Shown here one piece after another: positions 34,909-42,476 of a stretch of DNA of 52,099 nt (positions are counted from its first letter, which is position 1; each line of letters starts with the position of its first letter). The stretch comes from Boseongicola sp. GTDB lineage: Bacteria; Pseudomonadota; Alphaproteobacteria; Rhodobacterales; Rhodobacteraceae. The stretch lies in assembly GCA_028824715.1 (NCBI GenBank), contig JAPPCV010000093.1, positions 1 to 52,099 of the forward strand, given 5' to 3'. The translations under genes and the position numbers were made by a program. The notes beneath the pieces are model-generated. The model saw only the letters and a list, made by a program, of their open reading frames with translations, did no database searches and was not told the DNA's origin.

Positions 34909-36159
34909 TCACTCCACGATCCCCGCCACATCGACGACGGCGTGCAACAGGACGTCAGCGCCTGCGCGAGCCCATTCAGGGGAGATCTCCTCCGCCTCGT
35001 TGTGACTCAGTCCGTCCACGCATGGACACATCACCATCGCCGTGGGGGCCACATCGTTGATCCAGCATGCGTCGTGACCGGCGCCGCTGACGATGTCCAT
35101 GTGACTGTAACCCAACCGGTCGGCGGCTCCACGAATGGCATTGACGCAGTTCTCGTCAAAGGCCGGCGGATCGAACTGGCCGACGAACTCGCATGCAAAC
35201 CCGGTTCCAATGTCCTCGCAGAGTCTTGGCGCCCGCGCCAAGAACTCGTCAACCATGGCGTTGAGCTTGTCCAGGAGATGCGTGCGCATGTCCACGGTGA
35301 ACACCACCCTGCCTGGAATGATGTTGCGGCTGTTCGGATGCACGTCGACATGGCCGATTGCGCCAACCGCGTTCGGCTGGTTCGCCATTGCGATCTCGTG
35401 CACGAGTTCGGTCACCAAAGCCAGCCCGCGGCCTGCATTCCTGCGCATGTGCATCGGGGTCGAGCCCGTGTGGCTCTCCTTTCCGGTCACCGTGCATTCG
35501 ATCCAGCGCAGCCCCTGCCCGTGCGTGACGACGCCTATGTCCTTGCCCTCGGCCTCCAGAATGGGGCCCTGCTCGATATGCAGCTCGAAGAAGGCTTTCA
35601 TCTTCCGGTCGCCGACCGGCTCGACGCCCTTCCATCCTATGCGCTCCAACTCGTCGCCGAACCGCTTGCCTTCCGCATCCACGCGGTCATAGGCCCAGTC
35701 GCGGTCATGCTTGCCCGCGAAGACGCCCGAGGCGAGCATGGCCGGGGCGAAGCGCGTGCCCTCCTCGTTCGTCCAGTTGGTCACGACGATGGGATGGCGG
35801 GTCCTGACGTCAAGGTCGTTCAGCGTCCTGACAATTTCCAGGCCGCCCAGAACGCCCAGGACGCCGTCGTACTTGCCCCCCGTAGGCTGCGTGTCGAGAT
35901 GGCTTCCGACATATACGGGCAATGCGTCCGGATCGGCTCCCTCGCGTCGGGCGAACATGTTGCCCATCTCGTCGACTCCCAGCGAGCAGCCGGCCTCCTC
36001 GCACCAGCGCTGGAACAGCGCGCGTCCCACGCCGTCCTCATCCGTCAGGGTCTGGCGATTGTTGCCGCCGGCAACTCCGGGGCCGATCCTGGCCATTTCC
36101 ATGATCGCGTCCCAAAGACGCTCTCCGTCTATCCTGAGGTTTTCCCCCGGGGCCGCCAT
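34909..36159 (-). CDS. pydC: M20-family N-carbamoyl amino acid hydrolase (beta-ureidopropionase type)
   Basis: The 416-residue protein is a dizinc carbamoylase of the allantoate amidohydrolase/ureidopropionase group. Metal motifs are YVGSHLDTQPTGGKYDG (His87, Asp98), NEEGTRF (Glu132-133) and FELHIEQGP; the dimer-contact HTGSTPMHMRRNAG is also present. It should split N-carbamoyl-beta-alanine into beta-alanine, CO2 and ammonia, the last step of uracil breakdown. I chose the ATG at 36159, with GGGAG upstream, over an alternative 30 bases earlier. It is the first gene of the operon, about 43 bases from the RutR-type operator. Confidence 0.88.
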   Translation of the reverse strand: MAAPGENLRIDGERLWDAIMEMARIGPGVAGGNNRQTLTDEDGVGRALFQRWCEEAGCSLGVDEMGNMFARREGADPDALPVYVGSHLDTQPTGGKYDGVLGVLGGLEIVRTLNDLDVRTRHPIVVTNWTNEEGTRFAPAMLASGVFAGKHDRDWAYDRVDAEGKRFGDELERIGWKGVEPVGDRKMKAFFELHIEQGPILEAEGKDIGVVTHGQGLRWIECTVTGKESHTGSTPMHMRRNAGRGLALVTELVHEIAMANQPNAVGAIGHVDVHPNSRNIIPGRVVFTVDMRTHLLDKLNAMVDEFLARAPRLCEDIGTGFACEFVGQFDPPAFDENCVNAIRGAADRLGYSHMDIVSGAGHDACWINDVAPTAMVMCPCVDGLSHNEAEEISPEWARAGADVLLHAVVDVAGIVE

Positions 36160-36201
36160 TGCCACACTCCCTCTTGTCCAACCCCCCAATTCCCGGAGAG
36201 T

Positions 36202-36217
36202 TTGACCAATTGGTCAG
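36202..36217. promoter_or_regulatory. RutR-type operator
   Basis: TTGACCAATTGGTCAG contains the perfect palindrome TGACCAATTGGTCA and fits the known RutR consensus TTGACCAnnTGGTCAA in all but the last base. It lies between the divergent pydC and TetR/RutR-like starts, so it can control both. Confidence 0.75.
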
Positions 36218-36283
36218 GATCACGCTACCATGGAGTGACGCACAGTCAAGGATTTCGGTTCGCTCCCCATCACGGAATACGGA

Positions 36284-36907
36284 ATGGCCATGCCAGAAAC
36301 AGCCGCCCGGACGCGGATACAGGAAAAGAACATCAGGGTCATCCTGGATGCGGCGCTGGAAGTCTTTTCGGGAGCGGGGTTCCGTGGCGCGACACTGGAC
36401 CAGATTGCTCGTGCAGCCAGCCTGTCGAAGCCAAACCTGCTCTACTACTTCAAGTCCAAGGAAGCCATTCACCGTGCGCTCCTGTCCGAGCTTCTCGATA
36501 CCTGGCTGGCCCCCCTCCGCACGCTGGATTCCGGAGGCGAGCCCGTTGACGAAATTGTCCGCTACGTAATGCGCAAGCTCGACATGGCCCGCGAACTGCC
36601 GCGCGAGAGCCGCCTGTTCGCGAACGAGATCGTTCAGGGCGCCCCGCACATATTCGACATCATCGAGGGACCGCTAAAGGCGCTGGTCGACGAAAAGGCG
36701 TCGTTGATCCGAAAATGGACGGACGAGGGCAGAATTGCCGAGGTGGACCCCTATCACCTGATCTTCTCGATCTGGGCCACAACGCAGCACTACGCGGACT
36801 TCGACGCACAGGTGCGCGGCATTCTCCGGCCCGAACACGACAGGCACTTCGACGATGCCGCAAGGTTCCTCACGCATCTCTACCGCACGGCGCTGACCCC
36901 CGATTGA
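36284..36907 (+). CDS. rutR: RutR-like TetR-family pyrimidine-responsive regulator
   Basis: The 207-residue protein resembles E. coli RutR along its length: helix-turn-helix ATLDQIARAASLSKPNLLYYF (about 37-57), then LDTWLAPLRTL, SRLFANEIVQGAP, DEKASLIRKW and LIFSIWATTQHYADF. RutR releases its operators when uracil or thymine binds. The gene diverges from pydC-hydA-transporter over the matching operator, and converges with preA (42 bases between ends). It most likely represses both catabolic arms in the absence of pyrimidine. Confidence 0.9.
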   Translation: MAMPETAARTRIQEKNIRVILDAALEVFSGAGFRGATLDQIARAASLSKPNLLYYFKSKEAIHRALLSELLDTWLAPLRTLDSGGEPVDEIVRYVMRKLDMARELPRESRLFANEIVQGAPHIFDIIEGPLKALVDEKASLIRKWTDEGRIAEVDPYHLIFSIWATTQHYADFDAQVRGILRPEHDRHFDDAARFLTHLYRTALTPD

Positions 36908-36949
36908 CCGGACTTGGCACCGCATGCCACGCCAGCGACCGGCGTTCCG

Positions 36950-38254
36950 TCATTCGGCGGCGCAGGCGCCCGGATTGTTTGGATGCGTCGTCCAGTTGCC
37001 ATAGTCCGCAACGACGTCCTGACCGGTGCGGGGGTCAACGGTGCCCGGTGCGAGCTCTTCCATGGTGATGCAGTCTTCCACCGGGCAGACATTGATGCAA
37101 AGATTGCAGGCCACGCATTCCTCGTCGATGACCTCGAACTTTCTCCCGGGATTCATCGCGATCGCCTGATGCGACGTGTCCTCGCAGACCGCGAAGCATC
37201 TCCCGCAACCAATGCAGAGATCCTGGTCGATTCGGGCCTTGGTCACGTAGTTCAGGTTCAGGTACTGCCAGTCAGTGAAGTTTGGCACCGCGCGACCCAC
37301 TATGTCATCGACCGAAGCATGGCCTTTCTCGTCCATCCAGTCGCCGAGACCCGAGATCATTTCCTGCACGATCCTGAAACCATAGGTCATGGCGGCCGTG
37401 CAGACCTGCACGTTGCCCGCGCCGAGCGTCAGGAATTCAGCCGCGTCGCGCCACGTCGTCACGCCACCGATGCCGGAGATGGGCAGCCCCTCTGATTCGG
37501 GGTCACTTGCGATCTGCGCAACCATGTTGAGCGCAATGGGCTTGACCGCCGGACCGCAGAATCCGCCATGGGTGCCCTTGCCGTCGATGGACGGTTCGGG
37601 ACTGTAGGTATCGAGATTCACGGAAGTGATCGAAGACACGGTGTTGATCAGCGACACGGCATCAGCTCCGCCCGCCCTGGACGCTCGCGCCGGATACCGG
37701 ATGTCGGTGATGTTGGGCGTCAGCTTCACAATGACCGGCATGCGAGTGATCTGCTTGCACCAGCGCGTCACCATCTCGATGTAGTCGGGCACCTGGCCGA
37801 CGGCGCTGCCCATGCCGCGCTCGCTCATCCCGTGCGGACAGCCGAAGTTCAGCTCGATGCCGTCGGCACCGGTGTCCTCCACGAGCGGCAGGATCGCCTT
37901 CCACGCGTCTTCGACGCAGGGCACCATCAGCGACACGACCACGGCGCGGTCCGGATAGTCGCGCTTGACGGTCTTGATCTCCTGCAGGTTGGTTTCAAGC
38001 GGGCGATCGGTGATGAGTTCGATGTTGTTCAGTCCCAGAAGTCGCCGGTCGGCGCCCCAGACCGCGCCATAGCGAGGCCCGTTGACGTTGACGATGGGCG
38101 GCCCCTCCTCGCCGAGGGTCTTCCAGACCACCCCACCCCAACCGGCCTCGAACGCGCGGCGGACGTTGTACTCCTTGTCCGTGGGCGGCGCCGATGCCAG
38201 CCAGAACGGGTTGGGCGACCTGATTCCGACGAATTCACATGCCAGGTTGGCCAT
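36950..38254 (-). CDS. preA: NAD-dependent dihydropyrimidine dehydrogenase subunit PreA
   Basis: The 434-residue protein joins a dihydroorotate-dehydrogenase-like FMN barrel (NPFWLASAPPTDKEYN, ELNFGCPHGMSERGMGSAVG, then GIGGVTTWRDAAEFLTLGAG) to a C-terminal two-[4Fe-4S] ferredoxin domain (CIGCGRCFAVC and CVACNLCINVCPVEDC). With PreT it reduces uracil and thymine to the dihydro forms using NADH. It starts 30 bases after preT, in the same operon. Confidence 0.94.
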   Translation of the reverse strand: MANLACEFVGIRSPNPFWLASAPPTDKEYNVRRAFEAGWGGVVWKTLGEEGPPIVNVNGPRYGAVWGADRRLLGLNNIELITDRPLETNLQEIKTVKRDYPDRAVVVSLMVPCVEDAWKAILPLVEDTGADGIELNFGCPHGMSERGMGSAVGQVPDYIEMVTRWCKQITRMPVIVKLTPNITDIRYPARASRAGGADAVSLINTVSSITSVNLDTYSPEPSIDGKGTHGGFCGPAVKPIALNMVAQIASDPESEGLPISGIGGVTTWRDAAEFLTLGAGNVQVCTAAMTYGFRIVQEMISGLGDWMDEKGHASVDDIVGRAVPNFTDWQYLNLNYVTKARIDQDLCIGCGRCFAVCEDTSHQAIAMNPGRKFEVIDEECVACNLCINVCPVEDCITMEELAPGTVDPRTGQDVVADYGNWTTHPNNPGACAAE

Positions 38255-38284
38255 GGCTTTCCTCCTTTTCGGGCTCAGCCCGGT

Positions 38285-39658
38285 TCATTCCCCGGGGCGC
38301 GGCGTCTCGATGACCATTTCCCGGCCGGCAAGGATTGCGTTGTGCATGTCCTCCGCCGCATCGCGACCTTCGGCCACTGCCGTCACCGTCAGGTCGTCGC
38401 CGCCCGAGGCGCAGTCGCCACCGGCCCAGACGCCCGGAACCGAAGTGCGTCCCGATCCGTCCACCTTGATCTTGCCGCCGTCGATCTCAAGCGCGTCCGG
38501 CGCATCCTCCAGCGTCTGTCCGATGGCCTTGAACACCTGGTCGGCCGCAAGGCGGAAGGTTTCGCCGGTGTCTTCAAGGCCGCCTGCGCCGTCGCGCGTG
38601 TACTCGAACTCCACCTCCTGCACCGCACCGTTGCCAATCACGCGCACCGGTCTTGCATTCGTGACGATGCGCACTCCCTTCGAAGTGGCAAGATCCTGCT
38701 CGTAGCGGCTCGCCGACATCCGGTCACGTCCGCGGCGGTAGACAATGGTAGCCGTCTCCGCGCCCAGGAGCCTTGATTGAACGGCGGCATCGATCGCGGT
38801 CATGCCCCCGCCGACCACGACGACATTGCGACCAACGGCAAGGTTGGACAGGTCTTCCGCCTGCCGCAGTTCCGCGATGAAATCGACCGCGTCGTCAACG
38901 CCTGGCAGTTCCGCACCCTCGACCCGCAACGCATTCACTCCGGCAAGCCCTATGCCCAGGAAGACTGCGTCGTGGTCCTTGATCAATGCATCGAGATCTA
39001 GCCCGTCCGAAAGACGCGTGCCTTGCTCCATCTTGATTCCCCCGATGCCGAGCAGCCATTCGACCTCGGCCTGGGCAAATCCGTCGACCGTCTTGTAGCT
39101 GGCGATACCGTACTCGTTCAGCCCGCCCGGCCTGAGCCGTGCATCGAAGACAAAGACCTCATGGCCGTGCATTGCCAGCCGATGGGCGCACGCCAGCCCC
39201 GCGGGACCCGCGCCGACCACGGCAACCCGCTTGCCGGTCTTCTCGGCGCGTCCGTAGGGATGACCTTCCCTGGCCATCATGGTGTCGGTGGCGAATCGCT
39301 GAAGCCGCCCGATCTCGACCGGACGGCCCTCGGCCACTTCCCGCACGCAAGCCTCTTCGCAGAGCGTTTCCGTCGGACAGGCCCGTGCACACATGCCGCC
39401 TAGAATGTTCTGGTCGAATATCGTCCTGGCAGCGGCTTCGGAAGTGCCCGTGGCGATCTGCCGGATGAAAAGCGGAATGTCGATCGTGGTCGGACAAGCG
39501 GTCACGCATGGTGCGTCGTGACAGAAGTAGCAGCGGTCCGCCGCAACCAGCGCTTCATGCCTGTCAAGCGGCGGATGCAGGTCGGCGAAGTTCCGATCCA
39601 GGACTTCGGACGAATGGCGTCCGGCGGCAATTCCAGGCGTAAGCGGATTGTTGGCCAT
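38285..39658 (-). CDS. preT: NAD-dependent dihydropyrimidine dehydrogenase subunit PreT
   Basis: The 457-residue protein has an N-terminal iron-sulfur domain (CYFCHDAPCVTACPTTIDIP, CARACPTETLCEEACVRE), an FAD fold (VAVVGAGPAGLACAHRLA) and an NAD fold (VVVVGGGMTAIDAA), ending in GVWAGGDCASGG. It is the electron-input partner of PreA, like the N-terminal half of mammalian DPYD. The ATG at 39658 replaces a longer reading from 39706. A RutR-like site lies 57 bases upstream. Confidence 0.93.
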   Translation of the reverse strand: MANNPLTPGIAAGRHSSEVLDRNFADLHPPLDRHEALVAADRCYFCHDAPCVTACPTTIDIPLFIRQIATGTSEAAARTIFDQNILGGMCARACPTETLCEEACVREVAEGRPVEIGRLQRFATDTMMAREGHPYGRAEKTGKRVAVVGAGPAGLACAHRLAMHGHEVFVFDARLRPGGLNEYGIASYKTVDGFAQAEVEWLLGIGGIKMEQGTRLSDGLDLDALIKDHDAVFLGIGLAGVNALRVEGAELPGVDDAVDFIAELRQAEDLSNLAVGRNVVVVGGGMTAIDAAVQSRLLGAETATIVYRRGRDRMSASRYEQDLATSKGVRIVTNARPVRVIGNGAVQEVEFEYTRDGAGGLEDTGETFRLAADQVFKAIGQTLEDAPDALEIDGGKIKVDGSGRTSVPGVWAGGDCASGGDDLTVTAVAEGRDAAEDMHNAILAGREMVIETPRPGE

Positions 39659-39714
39659 GTGACAGGCTCCGTCGCGATTTGTCTCTCGCGGTACAGAATG
39701 CCACATTCTGATAT

Positions 39715-39730
39715 TTTATCAATTGGTAAA
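39715..39730. promoter_or_regulatory. Possible second RutR-type operator before preT
   Basis: TTTATCAATTGGTAAA is a near-palindrome sharing the CAATTGG core and spacing of the 36202 operator. It sits in an AT-rich patch 57 bases upstream of the preT ATG, where a repressor would block transcription of preTA. Confidence 0.5.
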
Positions 39731-39877
39731 TTTTTGGATGCCGTTCGGTCGTGGCAACATGCGCCCGGTTTCCTCCGATTCAGCGGTTCCCGTCTCACGG
39801 CGTGCACGATGTTGAGTTCGCGGGAAGTTGTGTGCATGACACGATGATCTCTGGCACCGCCTTGCTTCCCGCACAGC

Positions 39878-39930
39878 TGTCAAGTCCAGTTCAGACTGAC
39901 CCAGAAATCGCGTTCAATTTTGACCCACCA
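39878..39930. mobile_element. Possible terminal remnant of an IS21-like element
   Basis: TGTCAAG (39878-39884) is followed by CTGACCCA (39896-39903) and TTGACCCA (39920-39927). IS21-family ends often begin TGTCA-like and carry repeated TGACCCA motifs. No transposase gene is present, so this would be only an end left behind. The resemblance is from memory and short. Confidence 0.3.
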
Positions 39931-40014
39931 TTCGGCTCTGCCCTTTCCAAGTAGCGTCTTTCCTCCTGGGCATTCCGCTCCGGCGTTGGGATTTCGTTCC
40001 GAGAGAACGGGAAG

Positions 40015-40686
40015 ATGAGAACATTTGACCTGGCTGACTGGCATGGACTGGTGGCGACCGCGCGATCGCTGCCGCTGGACAGGGTCGCGACGGCGCTTGG
40101 CTACCGCCGCGACGTGAGGGACAAGGCGCGCTGGAAGCGGCCGGGGTCCGTCCTGAGCATCAACGGCGAGAAAGATTTCGACCACATGTCCGGGACGGGT
40201 CGCGGTGCGATCAACCTGGCGATGCACGCTCGCGGTGGCCGCTTCCGCGATGCCGTCGCCTTCCTGTCGGCGCAGGGGCTTCGCTTCTGCAGCCCGAACC
40301 GCCGGGACGGCGCGGCCGCTCCGGCAGGCCGACGACGCCTCGACCTCCCGACCCGGTCGCAGGCCTCCTGGCCCGAGGTGTGCGATCACCTCGTCACGGA
40401 ACGCGGCATCGGCGGGATGCTGCTCCAGGTCTGCCACGCCCGCGGGCTGGTCTACGCGGACCGCCATGGAAAGCCTGTCCGGCACGAGTGCCTCTCGCAA
40501 TCAAAGATCACGACCTTTCCTTCGCGATCACGCAAACAAAGGGCGACCAATTGGTGCGCAGCAATGCCTTCAATGGACGTCCGTCCACATCTTCCAATTC
40601 TGCCGATCCCCCGTCACGTTTCGACCGGCGCTTCACAAGGATTCCGGACTTCTAGAAGAGACCTTCGATCTCGTCCGCATCGTTGA
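40015..40686 (+). pseudogene. Truncated DUF3991/toprim-type protein, plasmid-like relic
   Basis: The first 150 or so residues match the DUF3991 N-terminal region of plasmid primase/toprim proteins: VATALGYRRDVRDKARWKRPG, SINGEKDFDHMSGTGRGAIN, LAMHARGGRFRDAVAFLS, then WPEVCDHLVTERGIGG. Beyond about 40490 the frame turns into unrelated residues and stops at 40686; the toprim core is missing. Such genes are carried by plasmids and integrative elements. The remnant sits between preT and the end of fhs, probably a leftover of a former insertion. Confidence 0.6.
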
Positions 40687-42319
40687 GGCAGATGGACTCG
40701 GCTGCCGGGACGCGCGGCAGGCCCGGCATCGTCATGATCTCGCCGCAGATCACGACAATGAACCCTGCCCCGGCCGAAAGGCGCACTTCCCGAACCGGAA
40801 GGCTGTGACCTGTTGGAGCGCCGCGTCGGCTGGGATCGGTCGTGAAGGAATACTGGGTCTTGGCCATGCATACCGGCAGGCTTCCATAGCCCTGCTCTTC
40901 CCAGAGCTTGAGCTGGTCCCGGATCTTTTGATCGGCCAGGACCTCGTCTGCACGATAGATGCGCTTTGCGACCGTTTCGATCTTCTCGAAGAGGGACATT
41001 TCGTCGGGATAAAGCGGTGCGTATTGCGCCTCCGTCTGATCGATTGTCTCGACAACCTTCCGCGCCAAGTCGGCCGAGCCCTTCGAGCCGTCAGCCCAGT
41101 GCCTGGACACCACGGCTTCCGATCCGTGCCCCTTCACGTAGTTCACCACTTCCTGTACCTCGGCATCCGTGTCCGCAACGAAGTGATTGATCGCGACGAC
41201 GGCAGGCACGCCAAACTGCTTTATGTTCTCAAGGTGCCGTCCCAGGTTGGCGCATCCCTTGCTGACGGCCTCTACATTCTCCTTGCCGAGATCGCTCCTC
41301 TCCACGCCGCCGTTCATCTTCAGAGCACGCACGGTAGCGACGATGACGACGGCCGCAGGCTTGAGACCCGCCTTTCGGCACTTGATGTTGAGGAACTTCT
41401 CGGCGCCCAAGTCCGCGCCGAAGCCCGCTTCCGTGACGACGTAGTCCGCAAGCTTGAGCGCCGTCGTGGTCGCGATGACCGAGTTGCATCCGTGAGCGAT
41501 GTTCGCGAACGGACCGCCGTGAACGAATGCCGGGTTGTTTTCCAGGGTCTGCACGAGGTTCGGCTGCATTGCATCCTTCAGGAGCACGGTCATCGCGCCG
41601 TCAGCCTTGATGTCGCGGCAAAACACCGGTGTGCGATCACGGCGATAGGCGACGATCATGTCGCCGAGGCGCCTTTGCAAGTCCTTGAGATCCGTGGCGA
41701 GGCAGAGGATCGCCATGACCTCGGACGCCACCGTGATGTCAAACCCGCCCTCACGCGGGAAACCGTTGGCCACGCCTCCAAGCGACAGGGTCACCTGCCG
41801 CAGGGCACGGTCGTTCATGTCAACGACGCGACGCCAAGCGACACGGCGAACGTCGATGTCCTCCGCGTTGCCCCAGTAGATGTGATTGTCGATCATCGCG
41901 GACAGCAGCGAGTGCGCCGACGTGATGGCGTGGAAATCCCCGGTGAAATGGAGATTCATGTCCTCCATCGGAACGACTTGTGCGTAGCCGCCGCCGGCGG
42001 CTCCGCCCTTCATCCCGAAGTTGGGCCCGAGCGAGGCCTCGCGAATGCAGATCATCGCCTTCTTGCCAATGGCGTTCAGGCCGTCGCCGAGACCGACGGT
42101 CGTCGTGGTCTTTCCCTCTCCGGCGGGCGTCGGGTTCACGGCGGTGACAAGGATGAGCTTGCCGTCCCTGTTTCCCCTGACCGAATTGATGAACCCTTGG
42201 GAAACCTTGGCCTTGTCATGTCCGTAAGGAAGAAGATGCTCTGCCGGAATGCCCAGCCTGTCACCTATTTCCTGTATCGGTCTCTTCGTTGCTGCACGCG
42301 CGATTTCAATGTCCGACAT
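40652..42319 (-). CDS. fhs: Formate-tetrahydrofolate ligase
   Basis: The 555-residue protein has the family P-loop [19 protein letters not shown] (about 67-85), [10 protein letters not shown] near the start, [19 protein letters not shown], and [17 protein letters not shown]. It makes 10-formyl-THF from formate, THF and ATP. I chose the ATG at 42319, preceded by AGGA, over a TTG seven codons upstream. It is the last gene after fdsA (157 bases between), so formate can be either oxidised or used for biosynthesis under shared control. Confidence 0.94.
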   Translation of the reverse strand: MSDIEIARAATKRPIQEIGDRLGIPAEHLLPYGHDKAKVSQGFINSVRGNRDGKLILVTAVNPTPAGEGKTTTTVGLGDGLNAIGKKAMICIREASLGPNFGMKGGAAGGGYAQVVPMEDMNLHFTGDFHAITSAHSLLSAMIDNHIYWGNAEDIDVRRVAWRRVVDMNDRALRQVTLSLGGVANGFPREGGFDITVASEVMAILCLATDLKDLQRRLGDMIVAYRRDRTPVFCRDIKADGAMTVLLKDAMQPNLVQTLENNPAFVHGGPFANIAHGCNSVIATTTALKLADYVVTEAGFGADLGAEKFLNIKCRKAGLKPAAVVIVATVRALKMNGGVERSDLGKENVEAVSKGCANLGRHLENIKQFGVPAVVAINHFVADTDAEVQEVVNYVKGHGSEAVVSRHWADGSKGSADLARKVVETIDQTEAQYAPLYPDEMSLFEKIETVAKRIYRADEVLADQKIRDQLKLWEEQGYGSLPVCMAKTQYSFTTDPSRRGAPTGHSLPVREVRLSAGAGFIVVICGEIMTMPGLPRVPAAESICLNDADEIEGLF

Positions 42320-42476
42320 TGTAGCTTCCTGCTGAGTCAATGGTTGTGGATTTCATGTCTGGATGGCCCGAACGACCACGTCGATACGGCCGAGACCGGC
42401 TGGACCAGGGAAGCCCCTCGGCAGCGCACGACCTGGGCACCGAATGCCTTCTTCGCCCGAACGGTTCCTCCGTCTT

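Noticed and set aside
42320-42476. Riboswitch upstream of fhs
   Set aside because: I could not identify conserved elements of a THF, glycine or ZTP riboswitch; the stretch looks like an ordinary spacer.
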